The notes under the pieces: generated by a model | Database searches by the model: none | Seen by the model: the letters and a program-made list of their open reading frames with translations, nothing else | Told to the model about the DNA's origin: nothing | Assembly (NCBI GenBank): GCA_029261235.1 | Contig: JAJDBS010000169.1 | Location: 1-64,000 of the forward strand | Origin: Nitrospirales bacterium | GTDB taxonomy: Bacteria; Nitrospirota; Nitrospiria; Nitrospirales; UBA8639 | Reading direction: 5' to 3' | DNA: 64,000 nucleotides | Shown here: positions 56,501-63,718 of the stretch, piece by piece | Layout of the letters: each line of letters starts with the position of its first letter | Position numbering within the stretch: position 1 is the stretch's first letter | Made by a program: the position numbers and the translations under genes

Positions 56501-57374
56501 CCATGCACTTCGGTTGGCTTACGATGTGTCTGAAGAAGGCAGCTATGGCGGTTATCTCAGCCCTCTTCCTCATTTGGACCTCTGGGAATATGATCGATTG
56601 TCCTTCTTCGTGAAAAGCGATGAAGGAGCGCAGGACCTCTTTGTTGGCTTGAAAGATGCCAATGGTCAAGAAAGTAAGGTCCTTATTGGTTCGTATCTTC
56701 CTCAGGGACTTTCTTCAGAATGGCAAAAGGTTACCATTCCACTTGTGGCGTTTTCGAACATCGTAGACTGGGGTGGCGTTGATTTATTGAGCTTCTCCTT
56801 TGCATATCCTTTTCATAGTCAAGGCGTAGTTCTTCTCGATCAGTTAGCATTCCAAAAAGGAATTAAACATATTCTCGTTGATAATTTTGAACGTGACGAA
56901 GACAAGAACGCAGTTGATGGACCCTACTGGACTTTTGTGAATGGGAACGCCGCGATCAATGGGAAGCGCACGCACAATTCCCCCAATGGGATCTATCGCC
57001 TGTCGTTTGGCGGCAATATTGGCAAGATTAAAGCTTATGCTAGTGATGTGAAATCCTTTGCGGGTTGGACTACGCAGATCGGAGGCATTGATTGTTCTCA
57101 ATGTGAGCAGTTGTCCTTCCATGTTCGCGGAGCGGAAGGTGGAGAAAACGCCACGATTTATCTGGATGATGGAAATTTCCGCTGGGGTCTGGAGCTTGCC
57201 AAGTTTGCCAAAATCACAACGGATTGGCAGCAAGTCACTATTCCCGTTGAGATGTTTGCTGAGGCCGGGGTGGACCTTTCCCACTTGGACAAACTCCATG
57301 TCATGTTCGAAGGGTGGAACATGTCCGGTACGATTTATTTAGATGATATTCAGTTAGGAGCACAGGTGAATTAG
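50532..57374 (+). CDS. Giant dockerin-MopE-RHS protein ending in three CBM11-like modules
   Basis: 2,280 residues. Signal peptide to about 32, dockerin 36-92, four MopE-type repeats about 102-293, then a small beta region and an RHS/YD shell from about 397. The RHS core FTGREYDSEIDLYYYRARYY is near 1,207-1,260. Instead of a short toxin tip, about 1,000 residues follow: a hydrophobic stretch, a Pro/Asp repeat region with a duplicated 22-residue Cys unit (CTTEPEKCTCSEEDPLMC), a PKD/Ig-like part, a ZU5-like part and three CBM11/CIA30-like domains (about 1,753-1,937, 1,947-2,110, 2,113-2,280) with DDF..., YIDNFSL and YLDDIQL motifs. Such modules usually bind beta-glucans or act as galactose-binding-like folds. 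Confidence 0.82.
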   Translation: MNYSLSGMFLRYIFALMILIIGFVTGSQTVFASHDLDLNDDGIVNILDISLAGSCFGQDPTANAQCQVADINHDNVIDLADINILSGSFGRTFPTDPTDPNDVDDDGDNFTENQGDCNDGNANINPGATDIPGNGIDEDCNGTDAEPDPNDVDNDEDGFTENQGDCDDSNAGLNPAATDIPGNGVDEDCSGGDAELDPNDVDNDGDGFTENQGDCNDGNATINPGATDIPGNGIDENCAGQDTPLDPSDIDNDGDGFTENQGDCDDTNPNIFPGVADLPGNGIDEDCDGQDASPPPDLKVSSSVFSDSDNSYSTGNVIRIDIEQPEEGPQFDSGTIRITSESQAYDSGEQPLLFGSIFFLWDTTGLPPADDYQTTVSLTNITGETTTKDGAIKLKLEPNPPVINKLVSDLDVNFPAVGLPVRVVRTYLLDSTFDGPMGYGWTHSYGMRIVESLGSIRKTLTNPPNEGSIQVFNADGTASFFTANGDGTFQAPKGDFRTLTKKADDSYLLKEKYGKQFHFDALGKLLGIEDSNGNVLTFSYNPIERLDKITDASGQVTIFAYNADNRISSITEPSGRSVTYGYDTEGNLISVRDFSGAITTYVYDSTHNITTLTDPSGRRQFFIINGDDRLESFFSEGGVNKTTFQYFLPSPNQMTMIDALENKTILTYDSNGLITKRTDSLGNSTTTSFDADFNVISATDANGAQDTFTYDSKGNLLSVKDPQGKTVIFTYEPTFNQLSSYRNDNGNPTTFTHDANGNLTSINRANGAVERLTYNSIGTITSISDGNNNTTLFTSNAQGNVTMITYPDGSTEFFSYDPMGNLISKASRRNQTINYSYDLMGRLLMKIFPDNSSHTFSYDAAGRVKSASAANGTIGFVHDSVGRLAQVLYPSGETVSHGYDSNSNRSRLVYPDGTVVDYSFDALNRMKQISKAGQIKAKYMYDPSGRIVQRDLENGIFTTYSYDVSNQLSNLTNRNSTSQIISSFSHTYGIQGNRQTRTTPQGTTQYVYDSASQLTGVVFPNTSTTTYNLDPAGNRTSVVVGGNSTAYIVNNLNQYTTVGTDSYTYDLNGNRESKTTPKGTTFYKYDFENQLIQVNTPTEAVSFTYDPLGRRISKTTTSGITNYFYDGLQVIMEKNIAGAVQAKFFHGQRIDELLIMQRGGVDYFYNHDSLGGVSNITNLSENVIESFTYDSYGVPDNVSLLGNSNLFTGREYDSEIDLYYYRARYYDPTIGGFLSADPISYLGGLNLYTYVFNNPTNYVDPYGNFAIIWPVIITADAAIKWGLIGTAAYLAWKGDVVRNGLRVAAAKVKVPRISTWDPENPSKGPPPKFPKKWGKKLLPWVLGALTFTKLGQALNPQIINPETGEPLEDPGNTPGNPDPPDPPDPPDPVDCTTEPEKCTCSEEDPLMCRPIDCTTEPEKCTCSEEDPLMCSPDPTFVQAPPAFGVQDYRVRLGRVQHEIWQNHQADGLSAKILVPYEDALVRADIPISGFAYGADFKEYRVEFGEGENPSEWFMLTSSTTSQTEETKVSDLDDSLNITIQGNLANWDTGLRNYEYLPSYPKDHPINYKGTHTIRLVVTGEDGNTVEDRVTVHVANVIPNAWGGRVVSPDEKVVLTVPEQALRDSFRLILIQPEADSTLSLSEGRSLIGSVYEAREPGERFTKPAVLRMAFTAKELGQSRPDQLGIYGYDAKKGEWEYLPSYRQLDDDNAVLANVRHLHARYALMVSSLSMEGSTLQPAAKPDVAVHHVSLGTSSGHYLIQNTFEDGLAEWSNRSSDMGGEISLDDQVTFDGTKALKITNTHEGGNFAVTVRTTAFDAREYPLVQFDYRIPPDVKTNVFVKVNGRWYEVGFTDDPKDLDAQRVNIAHIGDIAEVTADDTWHTATFNLYDMLRTKTRHSQVEEIIMADWDVPGYMKLQFGHNFEGATYYIDNFSLSRGISPGLQMHSDTILVDDFNQKKSTNSFNALTTVFTSEESDSVEPDFSVEDAQGKGHALRLAYDVSEEGSYGGYLSPLPHLDLWEYDRLSFFVKSDEGAQDLFVGLKDANGQESKVLIGSYLPQGLSSEWQKVTIPLVAFSNIVDWGGVDLLSFSFAYPFHSQGVVLLDQLAFQKGIKHILVDNFERDEDKNAVDGPYWTFVNGNAAINGKRTHNSPNGIYRLSFGGNIGKIKAYASDVKSFAGWTTQIGGIDCSQCEQLSFHVRGAEGGENATIYLDDGNFRWGLELAKFAKITTDWQQVTIPVEMFAEAGVDLSHLDKLHVMFEGWNMSGTIYLDDIQLGAQVN
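54702..54821 (+). repeat. Perfect 54-bp direct repeat, period 66 bp
   Basis: 54702-54755 and 54768-54821 are identical and encode the duplicated Cys unit of the giant RHS/CBM protein. The perfect identity suggests recent duplication and possible copy-number variation. Confidence 0.9.
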
Positions 57375-57712
57375 AGGAAAACTTATTTTTTTAACCAAAT
57401 GGACTTTTCGTTTTTAAGGTGTGGGAACAAGGGGATTGCGATATACCAATCGAATCAACCTGGTTGTATGGTGGAATTAATTCAGCGTTGATTCTCTCTT
57501 AAATTGAATGGTTTCGCTTCGAAGAAATTCGCCTGGTCTTTTCTGTGAGAGTTGTTGATAGTTGAACATTAAGTGAGTTTGCCGTTCTTCTTCTCCCTGC
57601 CCCGCCACTTCTATCGCCACGTTCCGTAATGTCATGGGTTGAGACAAACACGCATTCCCAGATCCGAGAAATCTATTAAATGTCCATGCAAAGGGAGCGG
57701 AAATAGATTGAA
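57375..57712 (+). other. Intergenic region before the glucan operon
   Basis: A 338-bp stretch with no recognised gene, terminator or regulatory motif. It probably carries the promoter of the GH17/GT2 operon. Confidence 0.4.
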
Positions 57713-58603
57713 ATGCGGTGTCGAATTTTTATCCTTGTTGTGCTTACCTCCCTTTTCTGGCTGCCTGATCCGCCAGTTACTGCAACGGAAGTACGAGAAA
57801 TCCAGTTGGTCTCACCTGCGATTGCGTATCAACCACGCGATTTCTCCCCTGGGTCTGAAGATTCACCCTCTGGTCGAATACAAATAGTTAAAGAACTTCG
57901 TTTGCTTCACCAACAAGGATTTCGAAGCCTTGTGACCTATAGTTCACGTGGTGTGTTAGGCGATATTCCTGAAATTGCACGTGAACAGGGATTTTCTGGC
58001 ACGATTATTATGGGCGTGTGGGATATCTTTTCGAAAGAGGAGTGGGCGCATGCTTTAGATCAACAGACTTTTGTTGATGGCTATTGTTTAGGGAACGAAG
58101 GGCTTGGAATTCGTTACACTCCTGATGAATTGGCGGAGAAAATGACGAGGCTTAAGGGTGTTACCGGAAAGCCAGTGAGTACGACGGAGCCCATCGACCG
58201 TTATCTCGATGGACCGTATCGAGAATGGCTATTGAACCATTCCGACTGGCTTTTCCCTCTCGCCCTACCATTTTGGGCTGGGCAAATTGAGCCACAGCGG
58301 GCTGTCGATTGGGTTGTCGCCCGCTCTGATTATCTTCAGGCCATCACTGCGAGGAAGGTGATTCTCAAAGAAGCCGGGTTTCCCTCTGCATTGTCTGAAG
58401 GGCAATCCGAAGAGACGCAACTTGAATTTTTTCAGGCTTTAGAAGCTAGCGGTTTAACGTATTTTTATTTTGAGGCCTTTGATCAACCCTGGAAACATCA
58501 GATGTTTCAGGAACCGGAGTTTGAAGCCCATTGGGGCATGTATCGTGCTGATGGCGCACCCAAGAAAGTGATGAAATGGTTGGCCTCAAGGTGGGCGCAA
58601 TGA
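57713..58603 (+). CDS. GH17-like glycoside hydrolase, exported
   Basis: 296 residues with a signal peptide (ILVVLTSLFWLPDPPVTA). The fold is a GH17-type TIM barrel: LGNEG carries the predicted acid/base Glu129 and VILKEAGFPS carries the predicted nucleophile Glu220, corresponding to the GNE and ETGWPS motifs of beta-1,3-glucanases. YFYFEAFDQPWK is another conserved segment. GH17 enzymes hydrolyse or transglycosylate beta-1,3-glucans. It is the first gene of a three-gene operon, overlapping the next by 4 bp. Some GH17 proteins remodel glucans made by a partnered GT2, which fits here. Confidence 0.82.
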   Translation: MRCRIFILVVLTSLFWLPDPPVTATEVREIQLVSPAIAYQPRDFSPGSEDSPSGRIQIVKELRLLHQQGFRSLVTYSSRGVLGDIPEIAREQGFSGTIIMGVWDIFSKEEWAHALDQQTFVDGYCLGNEGLGIRYTPDELAEKMTRLKGVTGKPVSTTEPIDRYLDGPYREWLLNHSDWLFPLALPFWAGQIEPQRAVDWVVARSDYLQAITARKVILKEAGFPSALSEGQSEETQLEFFQALEASGLTYFYFEAFDQPWKHQMFQEPEFEAHWGMYRADGAPKKVMKWLASRWAQ

Positions 58604-59289
58604 AGCTGATCATAGTGGTCCTAGCTGGGGTGTTGGGACTTCTTACGACTTCCATCGTTCCTGTATGGGGATCGACTGGTGGTGTCACCAATGTCGGGGC
58701 GTTCTCATCTAGTGCGGGGCATTTCACTGGTATTCGTGAATGGATTGAACTAGAAGATCACGGTGGGATTTTGAAAGGATCTCTTTCTCATGAATTGCTG
58801 AAATTTATCACTGTGCATGCCCCTGGTGTCAAAAGTGGACACATCATTTTCCGTGAGCTAAAAACTGTCGATGGAAGACGATCGTTCTTGCTCACGGCGC
58901 CAGATGCTCTGATGGATGCCATTAAACGGGTGACTCTTTTCTTGGGACCTCAACTCGGCTCTCTAGAACTGTATGAACAAGTTGACAATCTTTGGCTCAA
59001 ACGTTTGCCACAGTCGCTTCGAGTTGCTGATCATCATCGCCCCGATAGTCCACCCCAAGATTTGCTGGCTTTTTCGTTACAGAAGCCTGGGTTTTTCTGG
59101 GTTATGGAGTCTTCATCTTCTTCATTGGATCACGCATTATTTGTTCCGCAGGGTTCTTCGGCCACCTCCTTAATGGGAGGCAGCATATTATGGGGAATTT
59201 CTGCTTGGGCCGCCGCCATTCTTCTCCTATCTCTAGGCTGGTTCATTTCGCGGCGACTTCATGCTTTTGATCAATTCGTGGGGAAATAG
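58600..59289 (+). CDS. Membrane-anchored protein of unknown function in the glucan operon
   Basis: 229 residues from ATG 58600, which overlaps the GH17 stop (ATGA); the track start at 58576 overlaps further and is less likely. An N-terminal hydrophobic segment (LIIVVLAGVLGLLTTSIVPVW) and a C-terminal membrane helix (ILWGISAWAAAILLLSLGWFI) flank a roughly 150-residue extracytoplasmic domain of no known family. It may be a polymer-synthase accessory protein or periplasmic link between the hydrolase and the synthase. One base separates its stop from the GT2 start. Confidence 0.65.
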   Translation: MKLIIVVLAGVLGLLTTSIVPVWGSTGGVTNVGAFSSSAGHFTGIREWIELEDHGGILKGSLSHELLKFITVHAPGVKSGHIIFRELKTVDGRRSFLLTAPDALMDAIKRVTLFLGPQLGSLELYEQVDNLWLKRLPQSLRVADHHRPDSPPQDLLAFSLQKPGFFWVMESSSSSLDHALFVPQGSSATSLMGGSILWGISAWAAAILLLSLGWFISRRLHAFDQFVGK

Positions 59290-59290
59290 C

Positions 59291-60814
59291 ATGGCCTGGT
59301 CTGCCATTTTTCTTTTATCCGCACAAATCTTACTCCTACTTATTTTTTCATTTTTTTCATTTTTTAACTATCTGTATGGCTTTGCCAGTTTATTTTCGCC
59401 AAGAATTCAACGGACTACGCCTTCAGGGCAGAAAGTTGCCGTTGTTATTGTGGCCTTCAATGAGGAATACGTTTTGGAAGACACTATTCGTGCCTGTGAT
59501 CGTTTAACCTATTCCAATAAGGTGCTGATCGTGGCTGATGATTCTTCTGATCCAGCTGTGGTTGAAAGGCTTCGAGTTATCGCTCAACAACGCGGATGCC
59601 AGCAGGTCTTTGATCATCCTTTCTCACAAGAGATTCCTCAACCTTCTGGACTATCATTGTGCCAACCTATTGAAATTTGGGAGTCGCCTGATTTCATCCT
59701 CTTTCACCGGCCTTCCAATGTGGGATTCAAGGGTGGCAGTCTTCAACAGATCCACGGCTTTCTTGAAAGTCGCAGCATTGAGTTGATGTATTTGCTTGAT
59801 GCGGATTGGCAGCCACAGCCAGATACGTTAGAGAGAACCTTGGAGGCCTTGGAAGTAGATCGGGAAACTGCCTTTGTTCAAACGAAACGCATCTCTCCGC
59901 AGAAGGGGATGAATCTCTTTCAAAAATATGTCGCGTTGGTTGAGGAAGGATGTTATTACGTGGATTTCGAAGGACGCCAAATTCTTGGGCATCCCACATT
60001 ATTTTCTGGCTGTTGTACCTTGTTCCGATTACAGGCAATCAGAGACGTGGGGGGCTTTACTCCTGGTCATCTTACCGAAGATTTAGATCTTACGAATCGT
60101 TTCTGGCTGTCAGGCTGGAAGGGGGTTTATCTAGCCAATGTGATTAATTATGGAGAAGTCCCGTTTTCCTATGATCATTACCGACGGCAACAAGAGCGAT
60201 GGGCTGCTGGAACCGCTCGATCGTTGCGTGAGTATTTTTGGAAACTTTTATGCTCTCCTAGGCTCCGTTTGATCGAAAAACTTTCCGCGATTCGCCAGAA
60301 TGCCTATTTTTCGACCACCGTCTTGACGGGCATCGCCATCCTTCTTGGAATGATCACTATTGGATGGCTGACATTTGGATGGAATAGTTATGAGGTTGAA
60401 TATTATTTGTATCTTCTTGAGCCGGTCAAAATGCCCTTTGCCTTCATTGTCTATTTTTGCATCCTTTCCAACTTTGTTGAGCCGGTTATCATGGTCCTTG
60501 TTAAGAAAAAGACCCATCGCGATCTCTTCCACATTCCCATGATGATCTGGTATGCCTGGAGCGTGCTTTTAACTTATATCATCGGTAACATCAAAGGGTT
60601 TTTTGGAATAAATCTTGGATGGTTCCGTACTCCTAAATTTTACCGAGATCAAGTTGGCCAATTATCTGGTAGCCCAGTTTCCATCCGGATTCTCAATTTT
60701 TGTGTTTGCATAACTATTCTGGGTTTTTATTTCAGTGAAGGCTGGGTCTTTGGGTGGTTCGATACGTTTGGGCTTTTGCTAATCCCGGCTTTTCTCATTT
60801 CCTCAATCAAGTAG
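59291..60814 (+). CDS. Processive GT2 membrane glycosyltransferase (beta-glucan synthase-like)
   Basis: About 507 residues. N-terminal membrane helices, then a cytosolic GT2 domain with VADDSSDPAVVERL, the DADWQP nucleotide-sugar site, TEDLDL and QERWAAGTARS, the set of motifs of processive beta-glycan synthases. Several C-terminal membrane helices follow. Partnership with a GH17 protein suggests a beta-1,3- or beta-1,3/1,6-glucan product, as in other GT2-GH17 systems; the linkage cannot be read from sequence. ATG 59291 is chosen since it lies 1 bp after the previous stop. Confidence 0.85.
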   Translation: MAWSAIFLLSAQILLLLIFSFFSFFNYLYGFASLFSPRIQRTTPSGQKVAVVIVAFNEEYVLEDTIRACDRLTYSNKVLIVADDSSDPAVVERLRVIAQQRGCQQVFDHPFSQEIPQPSGLSLCQPIEIWESPDFILFHRPSNVGFKGGSLQQIHGFLESRSIELMYLLDADWQPQPDTLERTLEALEVDRETAFVQTKRISPQKGMNLFQKYVALVEEGCYYVDFEGRQILGHPTLFSGCCTLFRLQAIRDVGGFTPGHLTEDLDLTNRFWLSGWKGVYLANVINYGEVPFSYDHYRRQQERWAAGTARSLREYFWKLLCSPRLRLIEKLSAIRQNAYFSTTVLTGIAILLGMITIGWLTFGWNSYEVEYYLYLLEPVKMPFAFIVYFCILSNFVEPVIMVLVKKKTHRDLFHIPMMIWYAWSVLLTYIIGNIKGFFGINLGWFRTPKFYRDQVGQLSGSPVSIRILNFCVCITILGFYFSEGWVFGWFDTFGLLLIPAFLISSIK

Positions 60815-61141
60815 TTACAAAATGGTGACGAAGGAGGGGCTTTAAAAAGAGCTCTGTCTTAGTATCTACCATGAATCGTCGGGTTATCCTCCTGTCGTGA
60901 TTTGGGTAGGTTTACAATCTAACCGGTCACTCTCAGTTTTACTCCTAGTTCGATCAGGGCCGGACCTCCTCTTGGCTAAATCCGTCTTATTAAGTAATTA
61001 ACCTAGTCACACATTTAGTCACACTTTAGTCCCCCAATTAATCCAAATTGGAAGGAATGAGATCATGTGTGATTTATTGATATTATTCTTAAAAAACAAC
61101 GTGTTAAGTCTTAATCTATCCCACTCAATCGCACTCAAAAT
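60815..61141 (+). other. Island right end before attR
   Basis: A 327-bp stretch without a gene. It carries three copies of the putative arm-type motif (listed separately). Nothing else is recognised. Confidence 0.5.
61004..61035 (+). repeat. Candidate integrase arm-type sites, right end
   Basis: TAGTCACAC at 61004 and 61016 and TAGTCCCCC at 61027 form a tandem array with 11-12 bp spacing, in the same orientation as the sites near attL. Confidence 0.5.
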
Positions 61142-61203
61142 AGGGACTTAAAATCCCTCGGGCTTAACAGCCCGTGCCGGTTCAAGTCCGGCCTCCGGCA
61201 CCA
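61142..61203 (+). repeat. attR: 62-bp copy of the tRNA-Leu 3' end
   Basis: Perfect copy of 20878-20939, from inside the anticodon stem to CCA. It lacks the acceptor 5' half and D arm, so it is the att remnant and not a second tRNA gene. It marks the chromosomal side of the island. Confidence 0.95.
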
Positions 61204-61680
61204 CATATTTGCTTATCTTCTCTATCAGTTAGTCTCACGACGAAAATTTCTTGGGGAGAACTACGTAACTTTCCCAGTTTAAAATTTTTCCCATGTACTG
61301 GTCATGAGCTGCACAATGTATGTCATACATGTGGGTTGAATTTCTGCGGGTTGGAACGGCCTCAGTAGAATATTCGACGACAGATTTTGGATTGAATGAA
61401 GAGTAACTTAGCTAAGAACAGATCCATAGTCTAAGATCGTGTCTTGAATCCAAGTGTGACGAATCAATGAAAGATTCAGGAAAATGGAAGGTTCTTATCG
61501 ACACTAGGCAGGTTGAAGTCTGATTACGGCCTTAGAGTCCTGCGCTGGGTTAAGTGATTTGAAGGGGCTTGAAATGATAATGCCAAAGAGAAACATCTGC
61601 TGCTAGGAATTTCACCTCGTTCTGCTTCTTGGCTTACTTCTGCCTCCCAATTCATCCAAAAATGTTGGCGTGTTCTCACA
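61204..61680 (+). other. Intergenic region with a possible frameshifted TPR-protein tail
   Basis: No independent gene is seen. On the minus strand, the TPR gene stops at 61681, but another frame across 61524-61720 reads RTRQHFWMNWEAEV and GEI, resembling the C-terminal end expected for this family. The rest of the region (61204-61520) is featureless. Confidence 0.4.
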
Positions 61681-63189
61681 TCATTGTGTTGCGTGATATC
61701 CCCTGAGCGATAGTGTGCGCCTCGGTGCATGCTGTAAGGCTTGTTCGAATTCTTTCTTCGCCATTTCTAGCTGACCCAGTTTCATCAAAACCTCTCCCAA
61801 CAGTTCATGTGTGGGTTTAATCGGAATGGGTGGCCCATAATCGTAGGGCAAGCTATCCTCAAGGACAGCCGCTTCCTTCATGACTGACAAAGCCTTTTGG
61901 GGTTTAGATTCTTGAAGCAGGATCAAGGCCTCAAGTTCTTTCATCATACCCAGCGCGGCACCTTCATCTCGTGAAAGGGAAGCGGCTTGTGATGGCTGGA
62001 TTCGCTCGCTCATCTGGGCGAGCATCTGTTTTGCGATGGCAAGGTTATCAGTGTTCACTGCACTCATGCCGATGGCAAAGAGTTCACTCGCGGCAAAAGA
62101 AAATTCCAATCCTGATCGATCGTGATTGATATGGCGAATATCCCATTCTTCGGTCTCCACGATATAGATGGCTCGCATGGAAGCCAAGTAGCCATTGGCG
62201 TAGAGGGAAGAGGTCGCCTTTGCATCAGCCTCAATGAGATTGAGTAACTGTTTCGCATCCTGAACCCGTCCGACTTGCAAGTAGGCATACATGAGCCATT
62301 TCAACGTGTGATATGGTCGAGTCAGCACGGACAGCCCTTTTCGTGTGATGCGAGCTTCACTTGAGGCCCAGGCGGCTTCATTTGCCGTGATGACCTCATC
62401 CCACATTCCTAAAGGCATGAAGATATGAGACGGCATATGTTGCGCATGGGAGGCTAGCGGGGCGAGGGATGCATAGACTCGTGCCGCTCTCAATCCTAGT
62501 GGGGCGTGAATCGGATCATCATAGGCATGTATCAGGTAATGGGCGGCTCCGGGATGTGTGGGGTTCTTGTGAAAGATTTCCTCCGCAATGGCGGCTGCTT
62601 TCATGTACGTGGCCATCTCACGTTCGCCTTGCGCACTTCCCAGGATTGCCAAGGCATAAAAGGCCGATGCTTCTTGCTTATCAGGAAAGTCTTCTGTGAG
62701 CTGTCGCATCAGATCGAGATAGGCTTTGTCGCGTGTCGGTTTGTTGCCTTCTCCATACAAGGCATTGATCGCTCTCAGATACCCTTGTTCCCATTTGGTT
62801 GGTGCGTTCGCTAATCGCATGTCAGGATTTGGCGCAAGGCGATGCAGTGCTGCACGACCTTCATCAACATCCTGCTCATTCCAGAGCGGATGGTTCGCGG
62901 TCATGGCTTCCCCCCAATAGGCCATGGCGAAATTTGCATCGAATGTCTGAGCCTGACGAAACGCTTCTCGCGCATCGTCGTACTCAAAGTTATGAAGAAG
63001 GAAGACGCCGCGTAAGAACCAGGGTTTCGCCTGTCGTAATCCTGAGTTTGGGAAATCTATAGATTCGACGCCAGCTATTGGGTTTACGTTGGCCAAGGTT
63101 GAGGACACGTCGGCTGATGAAACGAGAGCAGGTGTCGCGAAGGTCAGGATTGCGGCGATGCAAGAGGTCATAATAATACTGATGTTCAT
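61681..63189 (-). CDS. Exported TPR-type protein, C-terminus possibly frameshifted
   Basis: 502 residues with a signal peptide (IIMTSCIAAILTFATPALVSSA). TPR-like repeats fill most of the protein. The HPGAAHYLIHAYDDPIHA and HAQHMPSHIFMPLGMW motifs define a widespread family of exported TPR proteins of unknown role. Family members usually continue beyond this point. Here the last residues (LSLRGYHATQ) look out of frame and a plausible continuation lies in another frame downstream. A frameshift or a truncated natural variant are both possible. It is the first gene outside the island on the right. Confidence 0.75.
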   Translation of the reverse strand: MNISIIMTSCIAAILTFATPALVSSADVSSTLANVNPIAGVESIDFPNSGLRQAKPWFLRGVFLLHNFEYDDAREAFRQAQTFDANFAMAYWGEAMTANHPLWNEQDVDEGRAALHRLAPNPDMRLANAPTKWEQGYLRAINALYGEGNKPTRDKAYLDLMRQLTEDFPDKQEASAFYALAILGSAQGEREMATYMKAAAIAEEIFHKNPTHPGAAHYLIHAYDDPIHAPLGLRAARVYASLAPLASHAQHMPSHIFMPLGMWDEVITANEAAWASSEARITRKGLSVLTRPYHTLKWLMYAYLQVGRVQDAKQLLNLIEADAKATSSLYANGYLASMRAIYIVETEEWDIRHINHDRSGLEFSFAASELFAIGMSAVNTDNLAIAKQMLAQMSERIQPSQAASLSRDEGAALGMMKELEALILLQESKPQKALSVMKEAAVLEDSLPYDYGPPIPIKPTHELLGEVLMKLGQLEMAKKEFEQALQHAPRRTLSLRGYHATQ

Positions 63190-63718
63190 GTGATGACTCT
63201 AATCCAGAGAACGCGACGACACAAGGGTTTTTGATGATCGTAGATCACAATCCTATTCGAAGACCCACTGATGTGAGCTCATGTGTCGGGACACTATCAA
63301 GCGGTAGAAAAAAGAAGAAATGAATACATATGTACGACGCTCTCCTTTAGACAGAGATCTTGCCCAAGGGAAACATTAGACAGTTATTCCGGTACAAGAC
63401 TGCTGTTGTAGAAATATAGAGGTTTGCTCAGATGAGGTTATGGCTCAGTAATTCAATGAATGACTTATACCGGCGTGGTCTATCACGTGATAAATCGTGG
63501 AGTCGCCAGATATGGAGCTAGCTGTAGGACGACGGGCTGAGGAGTCTGTCGTGCCTTCAGGGAATGTCGACAGACCTTTGAGTGTAATCTCATTGAGACA
63601 CAGCATGTCCTTTGCGAATGAGCCAACTCTTTGCCTTCTCGAGTTGGGACTCTTTGTCGTATCAGAGTCACTGCAGATGAGAGCGATTTATTTGAGTCTG
63701 TTGCCCCATATCTGGAGC
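63190..63718 (+). other. Intergenic region with a transposase relic
   Basis: A 529-bp stretch between divergently placed minus-strand genes. Apart from a short transposase relic (listed separately) nothing is recognised. Confidence 0.45.
63460..63540 (+). pseudogene. Relic of a REP-associated (Y1/IS200-like) transposase
   Basis: The 26-residue frame MTYTGVVYHVINRGVAR matches the N-terminal motif (GVVYHVxNRG) of TnpA-REP/RAYT transposases. The frame then stops, and no catalytic Y or HUH-type continuation is seen. It is a short degenerate remnant, inferred from one motif. Confidence 0.45.

Larger units (their letters stand above)
20878..61203. mobile_element. Integrative genomic island inserted in tRNA-Leu(UAA), about 40.3 kb
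   Basis: Perfect 62-bp direct repeats of the tRNA 3' end bound the element, and a tyrosine integrase gene sits immediately inside the left repeat and points towards it. This is the classical layout of a tRNA-integrated island. Next to the integrase are a zinc-ribbon protein, an excisionase-like protein and a phage-replication-like protein. The rest is cargo: a PEP-CTERM cohesin protein, giant dockerin/RHS proteins, a DsbA-like protein and a glucan-related operon. No conjugation, capsid or packaging genes were recognised, so it is more like a non-self-transmissible island than a prophage. Confidence 0.92.

Noticed and set aside
61142-61203. Second tRNA-Leu gene
   Set aside because: Only the 3' 62 bp are present, without acceptor 5' strand or D arm; it is the att remnant.
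20878-61203. Complete prophage
   Set aside because: No capsid, portal, terminase or tail genes were recognised; only the integrase end is phage-like.
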